A DNA stretch of 7,679 bases from Alphaproteobacteria bacterium (GTDB lineage: Bacteria > Pseudomonadota > Alphaproteobacteria > RF32 > CAG-239): assembly GCA_017479785.1 (NCBI GenBank), contig JAFVBT010000068.1:1-7679 (forward strand). Direction: 5' to 3'. The notes below the pieces were generated by a model, which saw only the letters and a program-made list of their open reading frames with translations, was not told the origin of the DNA and searched no databases. Below are positions 5,275 through 7,679 of the stretch, piece by piece. A program made the position numbers and the translations under genes. How positions within the stretch are numbered: the stretch's first letter is position 1; each line of letters opens with the position of its first letter.

Positions 5275-5853
5275 TCAGCTTTCTTCCGATACGGCATTTT
5301 CGGTTGTGTTTTTGCTTATTCGTGGTTTGCGTCCTAAAATACGGCGACGTGGTTTTTCCGCATTTTGCGCCGTTTCATCGGAAGCATTTTCCGATGCGTT
5401 TTCGGATACTTCAATAATGGTAAAATTGCGACGACGACGGACTTTCTTTTCCGAAATGTCTTCGGATGAGGTTTTGTTTTCTGCGGAAGCCGGTTGCTCG
5501 GCACTTTCCGTTTCCACTAAGCCGTTATCGGCAGGTTGAGCCTCACTTTGAGGCGCGCTGTCGGCATTTTCTGCCGTATTCTCGGTTTCATTTTGATTTT
5601 CGCGATATTGATTTTTGCGCTCGTTAATTTCGGTAACAATTTTGCGATAATGCTCGGCATATTGGCGGAAGACTTCCATTTCAACATAATTGCCGTTGCT
5701 TTGCGCTTCCTTTGCCAATTCGTTATATTTTTTAATCAATTCCAGAGCGGTGCCGCTGAACTTGCCTGCCGAACTGACACTGTCAAATTTATAATTAAGT
5801 GAATAAATCGCATTATTGCGAAATTTATTATTACTGTTATTGATTTTTCTCAT
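5275..5853 (-). CDS. DUF4167 domain protein with disordered charged tail
   Basis: The first part of this 192-aa protein matches the alphaproteobacterial DUF4167 family. It has an Asn/Arg-rich N-terminus (RKINNSNNKFRNN) and then the conserved helical block at about residues 30-80, with GTALELIKKYNELAKEAQ and YAEHYRKI. Residues 85-135 are acidic and rich in Glu, Asn, Ala and Ser, and likely disordered. Two basic clusters follow: KKVRRRR (136-142) and KPRRRILGRKPR (167-178), features compatible with RNA or ribosome binding. The molecular function of the family is, to my knowledge, not settled. A DUF4167 gene next to prmC is a recurrent alphaproteobacterial arrangement. The start at 5853 gives the usual family N-terminus; the ribosome-binding site is weak. 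A 71-nt gap from prmC contains a possible TGGGG/CCCCA hairpin. Confidence 0.85.
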   Translation of the reverse strand: MRKINNSNNKFRNNAIYSLNYKFDSVSSAGKFSGTALELIKKYNELAKEAQSNGNYVEMEVFRQYAEHYRKIVTEINERKNQYRENQNETENTAENADSAPQSEAQPADNGLVETESAEQPASAENKTSSEDISEKKVRRRRNFTIIEVSENASENASDETAQNAEKPRRRILGRKPRISKNTTENAVSEES

Positions 5854-5924
5854 GTAAATCCATTCAAAATATTTGATTAAATACCATTGGGGAGCGACGA
5901 AAAATGCCCCACACAGTTTATATA

Positions 5925-6791
5925 CTAAATTTTTTTCGGTTCTGCAACCGCTTTTTTCATAATTATACAACGATTAATGCCGGCCAAATCTTTTATGGTT
6001 TGCAAATGAGACATATTGTGGTTTTCGCATATTTGCCGAATTTTTTCTGCTTGATTGTAGCCGGCTTCTAATATCAATAAACCGCCGTTTTTCAATATAA
6101 TCGGAGCCAATTCGGCAATACGGATATAACTGTCATAGCCGTCAGCACCGCCGTCAAGCGCCGTTCGCGGGTCATAATTTTTAACTTCATCGGCTAATTT
6201 TTCAATATCCGCACTCGGAATATAGGGGGGGTTACTGATAATTATATCAAATTTATCGGCAATAAGTGCTGTAAAATCAGATTGAAACCAGTCGGCGCAA
6301 ATAAAATTCAGCCGATTGCAGACACCGAGATGTTCGGCATTTTCCTCGGCAACCGCCAAGGCTGCAGGGGAAATGTCAACGGCAACGCCGTACGCCTTTA
6401 TCCGTTCTGCTAACAAAGAAAGGATAATACAACCGCTGCCGGTGCCTAAATCTAAAATTTTTGCCTGCGTATTAATCGGCAATAAGTTCAGTGCACTTTC
6501 CACCAGAGTTTCGGTATCCGGACGCGGTGACAAAACATCTGTATTAACCTTAAAATCGGCTTTATAAAATTCGCGGTGTCCCAAAATTTTATCCATCGGC
6601 TCATGGGATAAGCGCCGTTTTAACATTGCAAAAATTTGTTCTTTTTGCGCATCGGTCAGCGATGCATTCTCGTAAACTTCGGCCGGCGCACATTTCAAAA
6701 CCTCAGACCACAGCATACGCGCCTCTAATCGCGGCATGGCAATATCCGCTGCTTGCAATTTTTTTACACACTCGCTGAAAAAAGAATTCAT
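5925..6791 (-). CDS. prmC: Peptide chain release factor N5-glutamine methyltransferase
   Basis: PrmC (HemK) uses S-adenosylmethionine to methylate the Gln of the GGQ motif in release factors RF1 and RF2, raising termination efficiency. The 288-aa protein has an N-terminal helical domain (about residues 1-85), the family motif SPRPDTE (88-94), the SAM-binding loop DLGTGSG (114-120), an acidic ribose-binding region around D139, and the catalytic NPPY (187-190), which positions the glutamine amide. Length is close to the E. coli protein. The start at 6791 lies one nucleotide after the rpoH stop (TAA-A-ATG), so translation is probably coupled; the ribosome-binding site is weak. In many alphaproteobacteria prmC follows prfA; here rpoH is upstream instead. 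It ends with TAG. Confidence 0.95.
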   Translation of the reverse strand: MNSFFSECVKKLQAADIAMPRLEARMLWSEVLKCAPAEVYENASLTDAQKEQIFAMLKRRLSHEPMDKILGHREFYKADFKVNTDVLSPRPDTETLVESALNLLPINTQAKILDLGTGSGCIILSLLAERIKAYGVAVDISPAALAVAEENAEHLGVCNRLNFICADWFQSDFTALIADKFDIIISNPPYIPSADIEKLADEVKNYDPRTALDGGADGYDSYIRIAELAPIILKNGGLLILEAGYNQAEKIRQICENHNMSHLQTIKDLAGINRCIIMKKAVAEPKKI

Positions 6792-6792
6792 T

Positions 6793-7679
6793 TTATTCGG
6801 CCGCCATGCTTTGCTTAACCTCCGCCGACAGTTTTTCAAACGCGCGCTTTTCTATTTGCCGAACACGTTCACGGCTGATTTTGAATTTTTCGCCGATTTC
6901 ATCTAAGGTTTGCGGTGTGTCGGTCAACATACGATTCTTTATAATATACTGTTCACGTTCATTGAGCTTACTTAGCGCTTTTAGCAAAAGTCGGCGCCGA
7001 ATATCCGCTTCTTCGCGCAGAGCATATTTTCCTTCAATGTTTTGCGATTTATCGGCAAGCATGTCAATGGCTTCAACGGCGTCATCATCATCCCCGATTT
7101 TGGCGTTAAGCGAACTGTCACCGCTCATTCGGCGATTCATTTCAACAACATCTTTTTCGCTGACAACCAATTCGTTGGCGATTTGTTTAACAACCGTCGG
7201 TTCTAATTCTTTATTTTCATACAAGCCGAGTTTAGCTTTCAGACGTCCCAAATTATAGAACAACTTTTTCTGCGCGGCGACCGTACCGATTTTAACCAGC
7301 GACCACGAGCGCAATACAAAGTCATTTAATGCTGCTTTTATCCAAAGCATGGCATAAGTTGACAGGCGAACTTTTTTACTCATGTCAAATTTTTTAACTG
7401 CTTGCATTAATCCGATGTTTGCTTCGGAAATTAAATCGGCCGTCGGTAAACCGTAACGTCGGTATGTCAGCGCTATTTTAACGGCCAAACGTAAGTGCGA
7501 TGTTATCAACTTTTGTGCCGCTTCCAAATTTCCCTGTTCTTTGAACTGACGCACCAAGTCATATTCTTCGGCCTCCGTTAAAACCGGAAATTGTTTTATT
7601 TGTTCCAAATACCGATGCAGGCCGTCATCTTCAACAATGACAGGTAAATTACTTTTGGGTTCATACGGAACTATGTCGG
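6793..7679 (-). CDS. rpoH: RNA polymerase heat-shock sigma factor RpoH (5' end cut by window)
   Basis: This sigma-32 factor directs RNA polymerase to heat-shock promoters. The window holds 294 residues; the frame is open to the right edge, so only a short N-terminal piece is missing. From the window edge: region 1.2/2.1 (about 23-70, RYLEQIKQFPVL then ITSHLRLAVKIAL), region 2.2 core-binding helix DLISEANIGLMQAVKKFD (81-98), and regions 2.3-2.4 with TYAMLWIKAALNDF and LRSWSLVKIGT (107-132). The RpoH box (AAQKKLFYNLGRLK, 134-147) distinguishes it from RpoD. The C-terminal region 4 is LDEIGEKFKISRERVRQIEK (258-277), the -35-binding helix-turn-helix. Its sequence resembles alphaproteobacterial RpoH. 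It heads the visible operon with prmC one nucleotide downstream. Its own promoter lies outside the window. Confidence 0.95.
   Translation of the reverse strand, partial: DIVPYEPKSNLPVIVEDDGLHRYLEQIKQFPVLTEAEEYDLVRQFKEQGNLEAAQKLITSHLRLAVKIALTYRRYGLPTADLISEANIGLMQAVKKFDMSKKVRLSTYAMLWIKAALNDFVLRSWSLVKIGTVAAQKKLFYNLGRLKAKLGLYENKELEPTVVKQIANELVVSEKDVVEMNRRMSGDSSLNAKIGDDDDAVEAIDMLADKSQNIEGKYALREEADIRRRLLLKALSKLNEREQYIIKNRMLTDTPQTLDEIGEKFKISRERVRQIEKRAFEKLSAEVKQSMAAE

Noticed and set aside
6806..7258. Plus-strand 150-aa frame opposite rpoH
   Set aside because: Its Ser/Arg/Leu-rich composition is typical of the antisense of a coding gene, and the RpoH frame on the other strand is unambiguous.
1..7679. 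CRISPR arrays, insertion sequences, prophage genes
   Set aside because: I saw no regularly spaced direct repeats, transposase or phage structural genes in the window.

Overview
The window looks like the chromosome of a low-GC alphaproteobacterium, possibly host- or gut-associated. The best evidence is a minus-strand block holding an alphaproteobacterial-type RpoH (sigma-32) followed by PrmC and a DUF4167 protein, a family largely restricted to Alphaproteobacteria. TAA, TAG and TGA all end apparently good genes here, so the genetic code is standard. The species assignment is inference.

Layout. (1) 1-872 is AT-rich and accessory-like. It holds two minus-strand genes for small secreted proteins (the first cut by the window edge) that share a near-identical promoter, ribosome-binding site and signal-peptide module. 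A plus-strand orphan ORF lies between the two modules. (2) 873-1139 holds a hairpin-rich segment, a terminator, a tRNA-Ser(GGA) gene on the minus strand and its promoter. (3) 1188-1475 is a gene-free stretch with a near-consensus sigma-70 promoter, a long RNA with several helices I could pair by eye, and an intrinsic terminator 19 nt before the next start codon. A strand within the RNA can pair with, and break, the terminator stem, as in a riboswitch or attenuator. (4) 1495-2091 is a lipoprotein with a PEGA-like region. (5) 2133-2657 is apt (adenine salvage), convergent to the lipoprotein across a shared hairpin and divergent from the next gene. (6) 2771-4171 is a sodium:neurotransmitter-symporter (NSS) family transporter that is intact except for one in-frame TAA at codon 107. 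(7) 4178-7679 is a compact minus-strand operon: rpoH (5' end cut), prmC, DUF4167, a HAD hydrolase and an unrecognised 142-aa protein, with gaps of 1, 71, 1 and -8 nt.

The operon links heat-shock transcription (RpoH) with translation termination (PrmC methylates release factors), and the two downstream genes appear translationally coupled. The most interesting items are the structured RNA with its terminator switch, the single-codon interruption of the transporter, and the repeated promoter plus signal-peptide cassette.
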